DNA of 64,000 nucleotides from positions 1 to 64,000 of the forward strand of contig JBFMHF010000005.1 in the NCBI GenBank assembly GCA_040752975.1, read 5' to 3'. How positions within the stretch are numbered: position 1 is the first letter of the stretch; every line of letters starts with the position of its first letter. The notes under the pieces are model-generated. The model saw only the letters and a program-made list of their open reading frames with translations. It ran no database searches and had not been told where the DNA came from. This DNA comes from JADLDB01 sp040752975 (GTDB lineage: Bacteria; Myxococcota; Myxococcia; Myxococcales; Myxococcaceae). Positions 43,508 to 54,127 of this stretch are shown piece by piece. A program made the translations under genes and the position numbers.

Positions 43508-43909
43508 TCAGCGCTTGGAGAACTGGAAGCGCTTGCGGGCGCCCGGGCGACCCGGCTTCTTGCGCTCGACGGCGCGGGCGTCACGGGTGAGGAAGCCGGC
43601 CTTCTTGAGCGGCGAGCGGAACTCGGTGTTGAGCCGGCACAGCGCGCGGGACAGGCCGTGGCGGATCGCGCCGGCCTGGCCGGACAGGCCACCGCCGCGC
43701 ACGTTCACCGTCATGTCCACCTTGCCCATCTGCTCCAGCACCTGGAGGGGCTGGTTGATGATCATGATCGACGTCTCGCGCCCGAAGTACTCGTCGAGCG
43801 GGCGCCCGTTGACGATCATCGCGCCCGAGCCGGGCTTGACCCACACGCGGGCAGTGGCCTCCTTGCGGCGGCCGGTAGCGTAGAAACCTTCAGTGCCGGA
43901 CTTGGCCAT
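43508..43909 (-). CDS. rpsI: 30S ribosomal protein S9
   Basis: This protein of 133 residues is ribosomal protein uS9, which reaches the P-site tRNA with its C-terminal tail. FYATGRRKEATARVWVKPG at the start, GRPLDEYFGR, MTVNVRGGGLSGQAGAIRHGLSRAL and the basic end GARKRFQFSKR are standard. The final SKR is the conserved tRNA-contacting tail. It lies 23 bp after rplM in the usual L13-S9 operon. Confidence 0.98.
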   Translation of the reverse strand: MAKSGTEGFYATGRRKEATARVWVKPGSGAMIVNGRPLDEYFGRETSIMIINQPLQVLEQMGKVDMTVNVRGGGLSGQAGAIRHGLSRALCRLNTEFRSPLKKAGFLTRDARAVERKKPGRPGARKRFQFSKR

Positions 43910-43932
43910 GGCGTCTCGTCTCTTTCCTTGAA

Positions 43933-44382
43933 TCAGGCGTCAATCTGCTTGGCCGCGGGCTTCTGGGCGACGTGCGGGTGCTTGTCGCCGGCGTAGACGC
44001 GCAGCTTGGTCATCATCTGCCGGCCCAGCGCGTTGCGGGGCAGCATCCGGCGAACCGCGTAGAGAATGATGTCTTCCGGGTGACGCTTCTGCAGCGTCTC
44101 GTAGTTGGAGCTCTTGAGCGCGCCCGGGAACCCAGCGTTCGGGTGCCGGTAGTACATCTTCTGGGTGGCCTTGGAGCCGGTGACGCGCACCTTCTCGGCG
44201 TTGATCACCACCACGTGATCGCCCGTGTCGATCGACGGGGTGTACATCGGCTTGTGCTTGCCCTTGAGCAGCGTGGCGATCTGCGTCGCGGCGCGGCCGA
44301 GCACCTTGCCGGACACGTCGATCACGTGCCACTCGCGCTTGATGTCCCCCGCCTTGGCGCTGTACGTCCTCTGGTGCGGCAT
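43933..44382 (-). CDS. rplM: 50S ribosomal protein L13
   Basis: This 149-residue uL13 protein is an early-assembly protein of the large subunit. The expected blocks are EWHVIDVSGKVLGRAATQIATLLKG, TGDHVVVINAEKVRVTGSKA, KMYYRHPNAGFPG, and AVRRMLPRNALGRQMM. The C-terminal half ends KPAAKQIDA. It is the first gene of the rplM-rpsI pair. The 119 bp upstream (44383-44501) should contain the promoter. Confidence 0.98.
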   Translation of the reverse strand: MPHQRTYSAKAGDIKREWHVIDVSGKVLGRAATQIATLLKGKHKPMYTPSIDTGDHVVVINAEKVRVTGSKATQKMYYRHPNAGFPGALKSSNYETLQKRHPEDIILYAVRRMLPRNALGRQMMTKLRVYAGDKHPHVAQKPAAKQIDA

Positions 44383-44501
44383 GGTTTTCGTGCCTCGAAT
44401 CGTCTTGGAAATGCTGCGATGCGCCCCTCGTCGGGAACGCGGAAAGGGCGCCCTGCTACCTGCCACAGCCCACCCTGTCAAGCGGCCCTGAGGAAGAGCG
44501 C

Positions 44502-46517
<2,016 letters not shown>

Positions 46518-46569
46518 GGGCAGGCGCTTCTAGCGGAAGTTGGGGCCACGGCGGATCACCCGCCTGCCG

Positions 46570-48978
46570 TCACTGGATGCACACCGGCGTCACCGGCGGC
46601 GACTCGTTGTTCCCCGCGCGGCACTCATGGAAGGTGGGGTTCTGCGGATCGACGAGGACGCGCGCGAAGTAGGTGTCGTCTGGCCCACCGGAGGACAGCG
46701 CCGCGGTGAGCTCCTCCGTCTGGCCGGGCGAGAGCGGCCTCGTCGTCGTCACGAGGGCCACCTGCGTGTCGGGCGTCCCCCGGACGAAGACGGCCACCTC
46801 GACCCCCGCGGGCAACGACGCGAGGCCCAGGTTGCGCACGAAGACGTGGGCGAGGAGCGGCGAGACGCAGTCCACCGCGAGCGAGGGAGAGGGATCCGGC
46901 GCGTCGAAGAGGCCCCTGTCCTGCACGTTCTGCCGGAAGTTGTTGAGCCACGGCACGGTCCAGTTCCGGCGCTCGACGGTGGGGATCTTCCCGTAGCCGG
47001 CCGCGGGCATGCACGCGCTGTCGCGATCGTCGCAGATGTTGCTCACGTGGTAGGTGTGCTGGTTCCACAGCGTGCGCGTGCCGACCCACGAGTTCGCCGA
47101 GTCTCCGAAGAGGGCCACGCCTCGGTAGGCCTGGTTGGCCGCAGGCCCCGGCACCCAGGCGACGCCGTTCACCACCGTGGGGGCGTTGTTGGCGTCCTTG
47201 CACCGCCAGCCCGCGTTGGAGGGATCCGCACCGTTGGAGATCATCAGGATCTCCGCGCGGCCGTCGCCGTCGACGTCGGCCACCAGCGACGCCTCGGTGG
47301 CGGTGAAGGACGTGTGCGAGGTGGCGAAGCGCACGTTGCCCGTCGGGCCGTCGAAGACCCACAGGAAGCACTCATCGGCGTAGATCACCTCCGCGCGGCC
47401 ATCGCCCTCGAAGTCGAAGACGCTCGAGCCCGTCACCGACGAGGACAGATCGTGGTTGGGCTTCTGCCACAGCACGTTGAGCTGCATCGCGGAGTAGTCG
47501 GGCTTGAGCACCGTGTAGAAGTTCGCCTGGGCCACGCCGATCTCCGCGCGACCGTCGCCGTCGAAGTCGGCCACCGTCGGAGGGCCGCCGAAGCCGGTGC
47601 CCCCGAGGGTCCGCGCCGGCAGCGAGGTGACGCCCGTCGCCCCGTTGAGCACTGTGACGGTTCCTCCGGTGACGAGCACCACGTCGGGCTGGCCGTCGCC
47701 ATTGAAGTCGCCCACTCCGGGGAAGCCGTCGGCGAGATCGGTTCGGTTCCACAAGGTCGTACCGTCGGCCCGGTAGGCGGTGTTTCCGGCCAGCAGCTCG
47801 AGGTGGTTGTCGGCGAGGCCGTCGAGATCGACGAAGGTGGACAGCGCCTCGTGCACGCCGCCGCCGCCCCGCCCGCCGGTGCCCGAGAAGCGCCGGGTGA
47901 TCGCGTTGTTGGTGGTGGTGAAGACGGTCGGCCCGTAGGCGATCTCCGGGAAGCCGTCGTTGTCCATGTCGGCGATCGACAGGCCGCCGCCCCACCCGAA
48001 GGAGGCGTTGTTGTTTCCGGGGATGGGGAGGTCGCTGGTGCGACGCACCGTGCCCTTCGCGTCCACCATCACCACGAAGCCCTCGCCGGTGACCGCGACG
48101 ATGTCGAGGCTGCCGTCCGCGTCGAGGTCGCCCAGCGCCACCGAGACGCCGGCGAAGCCGATGGAGGGCCCCGACGCCTTCTCCAGCGACCAGGCCTCCT
48201 GGCCGGTGCGGCCGTCCAGCACGCGCAAGACGCCGGTGAGGCACGCGCTGGTGGCGGCGCCCGTGCACTGGCAGCAGGTGCCCAGGCCGGTGGTGGCGTT
48301 GATGGCGCGCCCGGACACGAAGACGACGTTGGGCGGATCCAGCTCGTCGACGCGCGAGTCGCAGTTGGCGTCCACCAGGCGGCCTACCGCGGGCGTCGAC
48401 CACACGTCCGTCACGTTGGGACGCACGCGCGCCGTTGGGCCCCACGCCCAGCGCTGCACGGCCGTCAGCGGGCCCGCCGTGCCGCGGTACTCGCACGCCT
48501 CGAGGCAGCCCCCGTCGGACACCCCGCCATCGGCGCACACCGGGGGCCGCGCCAGGCAACGCCCGTTGAGGGGCAGCGGCTGGGTGCAAGCCCCGCCGTC
48601 TGCGCCCGCGTCCGCCACCGTGCCGCCGTCGGTGCCCAGCGCCGTCTCGCAGTACTCGCCCATCGCGCAGTCGTTGGCCGTCTGACACGCCCGCCCAGGC
48701 GTCACGCACTGACTGAAGAGGCACGTCTCGGACGAGGCGCAGCATTCGTCGCCGCACACGCTCGCGGTGGCGCAGCAGCTCCCCGCGATGCAGACGCTGC
48801 CCACGCACGCCGTGGCGCAGCCGCCGTCGGTGGGCGATCCACCTCCACCGCCGCCCCCTCCCCCGCCTGCGCCTCCTCCAGCGCCGCCGCCCATTCCCCC
48901 GTCGCCTCCACCGATGTGGACCTCACCACAGGTGCAACCCGCAGCGGACAACAGGAGGACGACGAGCCAGGCGCGCAT
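46570..48978 (-). CDS. FG-GAP/VCBS beta-propeller lipoprotein
   Basis: This lipoprotein of 802 residues has signal peptide MRAWLVVLLLSAAGC. A Gly-rich linker is followed by a Cys-rich zone (CVGSVCIAGSCCATASVCGDECC). About seven FG-GAP/VCBS blades come next, with calcium-binding DxDxDG-type loops (GDLDADGSLDIV, ADMDNDGFPEI, GDFNGDGQPDVV, ADFDGDGRAEIG, ADVDGDGRAEIL). The last 110 residues look like a CARDB-type Ig domain (VFVRNLGLASLPAGVEVAVFV). It is probably a surface protein. The ATG at 48978 lies only about 50 bp from the 14-bp minisatellite. The sequence upstream stays open in frame only because the array lacks stops. Confidence 0.87.
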   Translation of the reverse strand: MRAWLVVLLLSAAGCTCGEVHIGGGDGGMGGGAGGGAGGGGGGGGGGSPTDGGCATACVGSVCIAGSCCATASVCGDECCASSETCLFSQCVTPGRACQTANDCAMGEYCETALGTDGGTVADAGADGGACTQPLPLNGRCLARPPVCADGGVSDGGCLEACEYRGTAGPLTAVQRWAWGPTARVRPNVTDVWSTPAVGRLVDANCDSRVDELDPPNVVFVSGRAINATTGLGTCCQCTGAATSACLTGVLRVLDGRTGQEAWSLEKASGPSIGFAGVSVALGDLDADGSLDIVAVTGEGFVVMVDAKGTVRRTSDLPIPGNNNASFGWGGGLSIADMDNDGFPEIAYGPTVFTTTNNAITRRFSGTGGRGGGGVHEALSTFVDLDGLADNHLELLAGNTAYRADGTTLWNRTDLADGFPGVGDFNGDGQPDVVLVTGGTVTVLNGATGVTSLPARTLGGTGFGGPPTVADFDGDGRAEIGVAQANFYTVLKPDYSAMQLNVLWQKPNHDLSSSVTGSSVFDFEGDGRAEVIYADECFLWVFDGPTGNVRFATSHTSFTATEASLVADVDGDGRAEILMISNGADPSNAGWRCKDANNAPTVVNGVAWVPGPAANQAYRGVALFGDSANSWVGTRTLWNQHTYHVSNICDDRDSACMPAAGYGKIPTVERRNWTVPWLNNFRQNVQDRGLFDAPDPSPSLAVDCVSPLLAHVFVRNLGLASLPAGVEVAVFVRGTPDTQVALVTTTRPLSPGQTEELTAALSSGGPDDTYFARVLVDPQNPTFHECRAGNNESPPVTPVCIQ

Positions 48979-49029
48979 GGGCGCGCAGCCTGCCACGGTC
49001 AGGCCTCGCGGGGGAAAGGGGCGGGCGCG

Positions 49030-49540
49030 GCGGACGTGGCGCAGCGGACGTCGTGCGAGGGCGTGAGGCGGCGGACGTGGCGCGACGGACGTGGCGCAGC
49101 GGACGTCGTGCGAGGGCGTGAGGCGGACGTGGCGCGAGGGCGTGGCGCGGCGCACGTCGCGCGACGGACGTGGCGCAGCGGACGTCGTGCGAGGGCGTGA
49201 GGCGGACGTGGCGCGAGGGCGTGGCGCGGCGCACGTCGCGCGACGGACGTGGCGCGACGGACGTGGCGCGGCGGGCGTGACGCAAGGGCGTGACGCAAGG
49301 GCGTGGCGTAGCGGACGTGGCGCAGCGGACGCGGCGCAGCGGGCGTGGCGCGGCGGACGTGGCGCGGCGGACGTGGCGCAGCGGACGTCGTGCGAGGGCG
49401 TGAGGCGGACGTGGCGCGAGGGCGTGGCGCGGCGCACGTCGCGCGACGGACGTGGCGCGGCGGGCGTGACGCAAGGGCGTGGCGTAGCGGACGTGGCGCA
49501 GCGGACGCGGCGCAGCGGGCGTGACGCGGCGGACGTGGCC
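49030..49540 (+). repeat. Degenerate 14-bp minisatellite (about 510 bp)
   Basis: About 36 copies of a 14-bp unit, consensus ACGTGGCGCGGCGG, with variants such as ACGTCGTGCGAGGG, are joined head to tail. A few units are 10 or 13 bp. Longer blocks recur: the element GGACGTCGTG begins at 49046, 49101, 49180 and 49383, and the 79-bp block from 49101 is repeated at 49180. There are no stops in most frames on either strand, which creates long false reading frames. It lies directly upstream of the lipoprotein gene starting at 48978, whose promoter must be inside or beyond it. Confidence 0.93.
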
Positions 49541-49677
49541 TCAGCCAGACTTTTCACTCGGAGGCGATGAAAAGCGGGCGGTCCGCTTCCGCGACGTGCG
49601 ACTTCGCTCCGGTGTGCGGGCGTCCAGCGCTCGCCTCGGCTCGGTCCTCGCCCCGCAACGGGGGTGACTTTTCAGGG
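49541..49677. other. Spacer after the minisatellite
   Basis: No gene is seen. A perfect 7-bp inverted repeat CTTTTCA (49550-49556) / TGAAAAG (49568-49574) with an 11-base loop sits at the edge of the array. The next gene on the minus strand ends at 49678. Confidence 0.5.
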
Positions 49678-50295
49678 CTACCCTTCGCCGTAGTCGAGGC
49701 TCTTCGTCACCGGCGAGCCCGGCCCCGCGTCGAGGCGCACCGGCTCACGGGCCGCAGGCTGGAAGCTCGACGCGACCTGCGGTCCCTCTTCCGGCGCCTC
49801 GGCGCCCGCGGTCGGCGCCATCGCTCGCCGCACCACGGCCTCATGCCCGCGGATCAGATCCTCGTAGTCGTGCGCGTGCGGGCGATCGCGCCCACCCATG
49901 CCGGCGTGCCACGCACGCACGGCCTCCCACTCGTCGCCGCCCACCCTCCGGGTGAAGTCAGCCAGCGTCTTCGCCAGAAACTCGATCTGCTTCTCCGGTG
50001 CGATGGTGGCCGCCGCCCTCCCGCGGCCGACCCGCAACCCGGACCAGCGCTCGAAGTCCGGGAGCAGCCCGTTGTCGTCGAGCCCCACCAGCCCGTGCCC
50101 CGTCCCGTCGCGGTGCACCGCGTGGTTGATGAAGCTGGACTCCTGACGGATCACGGCGGCGATCAACTCCGGCCGCACGCCGTACTGCGCGCCGTACTTG
50201 TCGATCCACGGAGACAGCTGCTCGAGAGAGAGGGTCGCGTCGCGCGTCTGCGGCAGCGCGGTCAGCGGGCGGGGACCTCCGATGCCGGTCGTCAC
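49678..50295 (-). CDS. Lytic-transglycosylase-like (SLT) protein
   Basis: This protein of about 205 residues holds an SLT/lysozyme-like core near residues 25-110: WIDKYGAQYGVRPELIAAVIRQESSF, where the Glu of RQESSF is the expected catalytic acid. The following GTGHGLVGLD resembles but does not match the usual GAxGLMQLMP loop. No signal peptide is visible from GTG 50295, chosen because GGAG lies nine bases upstream. GTG 50301 is an alternative. The C-terminal 50 residues are disordered. It may be a phage-type or cytoplasmically stored lysin, and activity is not certain. Confidence 0.7.
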   Translation of the reverse strand: MTTGIGGPRPLTALPQTRDATLSLEQLSPWIDKYGAQYGVRPELIAAVIRQESSFINHAVHRDGTGHGLVGLDDNGLLPDFERWSGLRVGRGRAAATIAPEKQIEFLAKTLADFTRRVGGDEWEAVRAWHAGMGGRDRPHAHDYEDLIRGHEAVVRRAMAPTAGAEAPEEGPQVASSFQPAAREPVRLDAGPGSPVTKSLDYGEG

Positions 50296-50380
50296 ACACA
50301 CATTCTCCGTGGGCCCCAGGCCGCGAGGCAAGCGAGACGTGCTGGCGCGCTCCGGCCCGCGTGGTTTACTCGCGCCCGGC

Positions 50381-51130
50381 GTGGCCACCGTCACCGTCAA
50401 CGAGGTGTCGCTCGAGTACGAGTGGTGGGGCAGCCCCTCGGAGCGCCCGCCCGTGCTGCTGCTGCACGAGGCGATGGGCTCCGTCAAAGCCTGGGGAGAC
50501 TTCCCCCGCCTCCTGGCTGAGGCCCTGCGATGTCGCGTGTACGCCTACTCGCGCCAGGGCGCGGGCCGATCCGAGCCACTCATCGACGGGCTTGGCCCGG
50601 ACTACCTCGAGAAAGAAGCGCTCGAGGTGCTCCCCGCGCTGCGCGAGACGCTGCGCCTGCCAGAGGTCGTCCTGGTGGGGGTGCAGGAAGGCGCCACCAT
50701 CGCACTGGTGCACGCGGGGGGCGCCGTGGCGCCCACGGTGGCGGTGGCGGCCATCGCGCCTGTCCTCTTCGTCGAGCCCGCGCTGCGAGAGTCCATCGAG
50801 GGAATGATGGCCCAGTTCGTCAGCGTCGGGGCCTCGGTCTTCGATGCGCCGAGCGATCCTCAGAAGACCTTCGCTGCCTGGTCCCGGTTGTGGCGAGATC
50901 CCGCGCGCGACGCCTGGCAGGTGGACGACTTCCTGCGCGGCATCACCTGCCCCACCCTGCTGGCCCGCGGCGACGTCGACGAGTTCACCACGCAGGCGCA
51001 GCTCGATCGCGCGTCTGCCCTCATCCACGACGCGCGGCTGGTCTCCCTCGCAGGGTGTCGCCACCTCCCGCACCTCGAGAAGCCCGGCGTGTTGACCGAG
51101 GCGCTCACCTGGTTTTTGGGCCAGCCCTGA
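50381..51130 (+). CDS. Alpha/beta-hydrolase fold protein lacking nucleophile Ser
   Basis: This protein of 249 residues has a complete alpha/beta-hydrolase layout: VLLLHEAMGSVKAWGDFPRLL (oxyanion loop), VYAYSRQGAGRSEP, the nucleophile elbow, GDVDEFTT (acid) and GCRHLPHLEKP (His). The elbow reads G100-V-Q-E-G104, so the nucleophile that should be Ser at position 102 is Gln. The protein is probably not a normal esterase and may be a binding or regulatory relative. The DNA there (GGGGTGCAGGAAGGC) is unambiguous. It starts at GTG 50381 and precedes the CxxC-ladder gene by 40 bp. Confidence 0.85.
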   Translation: MATVTVNEVSLEYEWWGSPSERPPVLLLHEAMGSVKAWGDFPRLLAEALRCRVYAYSRQGAGRSEPLIDGLGPDYLEKEALEVLPALRETLRLPEVVLVGVQEGATIALVHAGGAVAPTVAVAAIAPVLFVEPALRESIEGMMAQFVSVGASVFDAPSDPQKTFAAWSRLWRDPARDAWQVDDFLRGITCPTLLARGDVDEFTTQAQLDRASALIHDARLVSLAGCRHLPHLEKPGVLTEALTWFLGQP

Positions 51131-51170
51131 AATTTCTTTCGCCGCCGTCAGGCTGAGGTTTACTCCCGCC

Positions 51171-51653
51171 GTGGCCAAATCCACCCCCAAGCCCCCGACG
51201 CTCGACAGGGAGGCCGCCCGCGCGCTGATCGCCTCGCTCGACCGCCGCCGCTTCATGGACGAGCTCGCCCTGCTCGCGCAGACGTTCGCGCAGGATCCCG
51301 GCAACCCGGGCAGCTACGGGTGCACCACCTGCGAGCGCTGCGCGAACTGCATGTTCTGCAAGGACTGCGAGGGGTGCTTCGGCTGTACCCACTGCCTCGG
51401 CTGTGAGCTCTGCAACAACTGCACACACTGCGTCGAGTCCCGATCGCTCAACGCCTGCGCCTACTGCGTGCAGTCGGAGAACTGCGCCACGAGCGCCTAC
51501 CTCTACTTCTGCCGCAACCTCTCGGACTGCACGTACTGCTTCGGCTGCGTCGGGCTCTCGAAGAAGGACTTCCACATCTTGAACCAGCCCTTCTCCCGGC
51601 AGGAGTACTTCGAGCTGGTGCAGAAGCTCAAGCGCGAGCTGGGCGTGAAGTAG
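51171..51653 (+). CDS. Cysteine-ladder (CxxC)n protein, function unknown
   Basis: This protein of 160 residues is soluble with no signal peptide. Residues 51-87 hold 13 Cys spaced exactly every third residue (C51, 54, 57 and so on to 87), an unbroken CxxC ladder. Seven more Cys follow between 95 and 128 in CxYC and FGC contexts. The C-terminus DFHILNQPFSRQEYFELV resembles a conserved tail in Cys-rich proteins of many uncultured bacteria. A triplet repeat of this sort suggests a tight solenoid or a metal-binding stack. GTG 51171 is the start. It follows the hydrolase-like gene and may be cotranscribed with it. Confidence 0.82.
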   Translation: MAKSTPKPPTLDREAARALIASLDRRRFMDELALLAQTFAQDPGNPGSYGCTTCERCANCMFCKDCEGCFGCTHCLGCELCNNCTHCVESRSLNACAYCVQSENCATSAYLYFCRNLSDCTYCFGCVGLSKKDFHILNQPFSRQEYFELVQKLKRELGVK

Positions 51654-51656
51654 CCG

Positions 51657-52832
51657 TCACAGCACCCGCAGGAACCAGGCCTTGAGGTACTCCGTCTCGG
51701 GCAGCGCGCCCAGCGGCGGGTGATCGATGCCCGCCCCACGCCGCTCGAGGATCTGCACCTGCCGCTTCGCGTCGGCCGCGGCGCCCAGCACCAACTGTTC
51801 GAACAGCTCGCGGCTCACCTTCCCCGAGCATGAGCAGGTGACGAGCAACCCGTCGGGCTTCACCAGCTTGAGCGCGCGCAGGTTCAGCTCATGGTAGGCG
51901 CGGCGCGCCGCCTTCATTCCCTCTCGGCGCTTGGCGAGGCCGGGCGGATCCAACACCACCGCGTCGAAGCGCCGTCCTTCGTCGCTGTACGCGCGCAGGA
52001 CATCGAAGGCGTTGGCCGTCTCCACCGTCACGTTGTGGCGGCCGTTGGCGCGCGCGTTCTCGCGGATCCGCTCGGCGGCGGTGGGATCCTGCTCGACGGC
52101 GATGACGGACGTGCACTGGCGGGCCAGCGCGAGCGCAAAGCCGCCGTGGTAGCTGAAGGTGTCCAGGGCCTCGCCCCGCGCCAGCTCGCCCGCGCGCACG
52201 TGGTTGTCCACCTGATCGAGGAAGCTGCCCGTCTTCGAGTCCCGGACGAGATCGATCTCGAAACGCGTCTGCCCTTCGTGGAACGCCACCACCGTCGGCT
52301 CTTCCCCGAGGAGAATCGTCTTCTGCCTCGGCAGCCCCTCGAAGTCGCGCCCCGACGCGTCGTCGCGGCACACCACCAGGCGGGCCCCCGTCAGCTTCGC
52401 CAGCACCTTTGCCCACTCGGCCTTCCGCCGATCCGCGCCTTCGGACAGCGTCTGCAGGGTGAGCGTGTCCCCGTAGCGGTCGACGAAGAGGCCGGGCAGG
52501 AGATCGGCTTCGCCGTGGACGAGGCGGTAGGCGTCGCGGTGGTGGAGGGAGGCGCGCCGGGCCAGCGAGGCCTCGAAGCGCCGGGCGAAGAAGTCCGCGT
52601 CGATCTTCTCTTCGCGCGAGGGCTTGCGGGTGAGGAGCCGCAGGGCCAGCGGGCTCTTCGAGGCGGCGAAGGCCTGGCCGATGGGGTTCTTCTGCCCGTC
52701 CACCACGTCGACTACCGCGCCCGGCTCCAGCCCGTCGGGCCAGCGATCGACCTCGGTGCGGTAGCACCAGGGGTTGCCTCCGCGCAGCGACTTCGCGCCT
52801 GCGGGCGTGACCCGGACCGTGGGGTTGCTCAC
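51657..52832 (-). CDS. RlmI-like 23S rRNA (cytosine-5) methyltransferase
   Basis: This protein of 391 residues has an N-terminal PUA-like domain (RVTPAGAKSLRGGNPWCYR, PGAVVDVVDG), a central domain (LHHRDAYRLVHGEADLLPGLFVDRYGD) and a SAM-binding domain: FLDQVDNHVRAGELARG, ALDTFSYHGGFALALA, VIAVEQDP, DAVVLDPPGLAKRREG, then LLVTCSCSGKVS. The DPP and TCSC motifs with their Cys belong to m5C RNA methyltransferases. It fits RlmI and relatives. GTG 52832 overlaps the stop of the zincin gene (GTGA). Confidence 0.92.
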   Translation of the reverse strand: MSNPTVRVTPAGAKSLRGGNPWCYRTEVDRWPDGLEPGAVVDVVDGQKNPIGQAFAASKSPLALRLLTRKPSREEKIDADFFARRFEASLARRASLHHRDAYRLVHGEADLLPGLFVDRYGDTLTLQTLSEGADRRKAEWAKVLAKLTGARLVVCRDDASGRDFEGLPRQKTILLGEEPTVVAFHEGQTRFEIDLVRDSKTGSFLDQVDNHVRAGELARGEALDTFSYHGGFALALARQCTSVIAVEQDPTAAERIRENARANGRHNVTVETANAFDVLRAYSDEGRRFDAVVLDPPGLAKRREGMKAARRAYHELNLRALKLVKPDGLLVTCSCSGKVSRELFEQLVLGAAADAKRQVQILERRGAGIDHPPLGALPETEYLKAWFLRVL

Positions 52833-54070
52833 TCCAACCCCCGCGCGGCGAGCTCGTAATCGTCTTCTCCGCGCAGGTGGCCGATCTCGTGCAGCAGCGT
52901 GACGCGGATCTGCTCGATCAACTCTTCGCGCGTCTTCACCGCGCGCGACAGGTTGCGGCGATAGACGGCGATCGAGCGGCACGGCGCGTCCGGCTTCGCG
53001 TTGGGCTCGGGCAGGCATGACTCGCCCAGCGGCGGCCCGCGGAACAGCCCGAGGATGGTGGGGGAGAGGGGTGGATCGTTGGCCACCAGATCGTCTTCCA
53101 GCGGCAGATCTTCCATCTCCACGGGCACGCCCGCGAGGTCCTTCTTCATGTCGGGGGACAGGCCGGCGAGTACCTGGTCGAGCTCACGCTGGAAGTCTTC
53201 CTTCGAGAGCAACACCGGGTCGGGGAACGCCTGGGGGTCGAGGGCGCGGGCCTTCGCGAAGTGCTCGTCCGCCTCCTTCTGCTTGCCGTCGCGCTCGACC
53301 AACAGGCCGAGGTGGTGGTGGGCGAAGGCGGAGCGCTCCTTGTCGGGGAGCAGCAGGTTGAAGGCGGCGCGGGCCTCCTTGAAGCGGCACAGCTCGAAGA
53401 GCGCCACCGCGCGCTCGTACTGCGCCTCGGGATCGCCCTTCTTGCGCTCCAACACCCAGTCCGCGCGATCGAGTGCGTCTTCCGGCTGGCCGATGTCGTT
53501 GAAGGCCATGGACGACAGCCGCGCGAAGTAGATGGCGAACTCGTCGTCGTGCTGCGAGGTGGAGAGATCCAGCCCGCGCTCGGCGTAGACGGATCCCAGC
53601 TCGTCCAGCTCGCGGGAAGACGGGAGCAACACGGCGTACAGGTGTGCCGCGCCGGCCAGCGCCTCGAGCGACTCGGGATCGATGGCCAGCGCGCGGGTGT
53701 AGGCCAGCTTCGCCTCGTCCCAGCGCTCCAGCGCCGCCAGCGCGTTGCCCTTCTCTGCGTAGGCCAGCGCGTCGCCGGGCGCGAGCGCCGCGGCCTGGGC
53801 GGCGCAGGAGAGCGCCTTCTCGAAATCGCCTTGATCGAAGTAGCTCTGCGCGGCGTCCAGCGGCAGCCGGCCCTTCGCCTCGCACACCGCCAGCGGCGTC
53901 ACGTGGGGCGAGCTGGCGGTGGGTTCCTGCCGAGCGGGCGGCTTGATGGGCGGCAGGGCCGACGCCTGCGCCGGCGCCGGGCACTCGCAGACCCCGGCGT
54001 CGACGGCCGCGGGCGCCTGGGTCCTGCACCCGAAGAGACACAGCGCGGCTGCGAGTGCGCTCCACCGCAT
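52829..54070 (-). CDS. TPR and zincin-like metallopeptidase lipoprotein
   Basis: This lipoprotein of 413 residues has signal peptide MRWSALAAALCLFGC. Residues 70-270 contain about five TPR helix pairs (YFDQGDFEKALSCAAQAAAL, AYAEKGNALAALERWDEAKLAYTRALAIDPES, AQYERAVALFELCRFKEARAAFNLLL). The last 100 residues match the small zincin family PF06262: IAVYRRNLSR, EELIEQIRVTLLHEIGHLRG, with HEIGH at about 394-398. The metal motif is intact, so it may be an active periplasmic protease. Fusion of TPRs to this otherwise stand-alone domain is unusual. Confidence 0.87.
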   Translation of the reverse strand: MRWSALAAALCLFGCRTQAPAAVDAGVCECPAPAQASALPPIKPPARQEPTASSPHVTPLAVCEAKGRLPLDAAQSYFDQGDFEKALSCAAQAAALAPGDALAYAEKGNALAALERWDEAKLAYTRALAIDPESLEALAGAAHLYAVLLPSSRELDELGSVYAERGLDLSTSQHDDEFAIYFARLSSMAFNDIGQPEDALDRADWVLERKKGDPEAQYERAVALFELCRFKEARAAFNLLLPDKERSAFAHHHLGLLVERDGKQKEADEHFAKARALDPQAFPDPVLLSKEDFQRELDQVLAGLSPDMKKDLAGVPVEMEDLPLEDDLVANDPPLSPTILGLFRGPPLGESCLPEPNAKPDAPCRSIAVYRRNLSRAVKTREELIEQIRVTLLHEIGHLRGEDDYELAARGLE

Positions 54071-54127
54071 CGACGAGGTCCGGTCTCCCGCCACGAGCGT
54101 CCGTATAGCCGACAATCCGGCCGGGCT

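Noticed and set aside
48979..49557. An N-terminal extension of the FG-GAP lipoprotein through the 14-bp array
   Set aside because: The encoded Arg/Pro/His-rich repeat is an effect of the array, and a clear lipoprotein signal starts at 48978.
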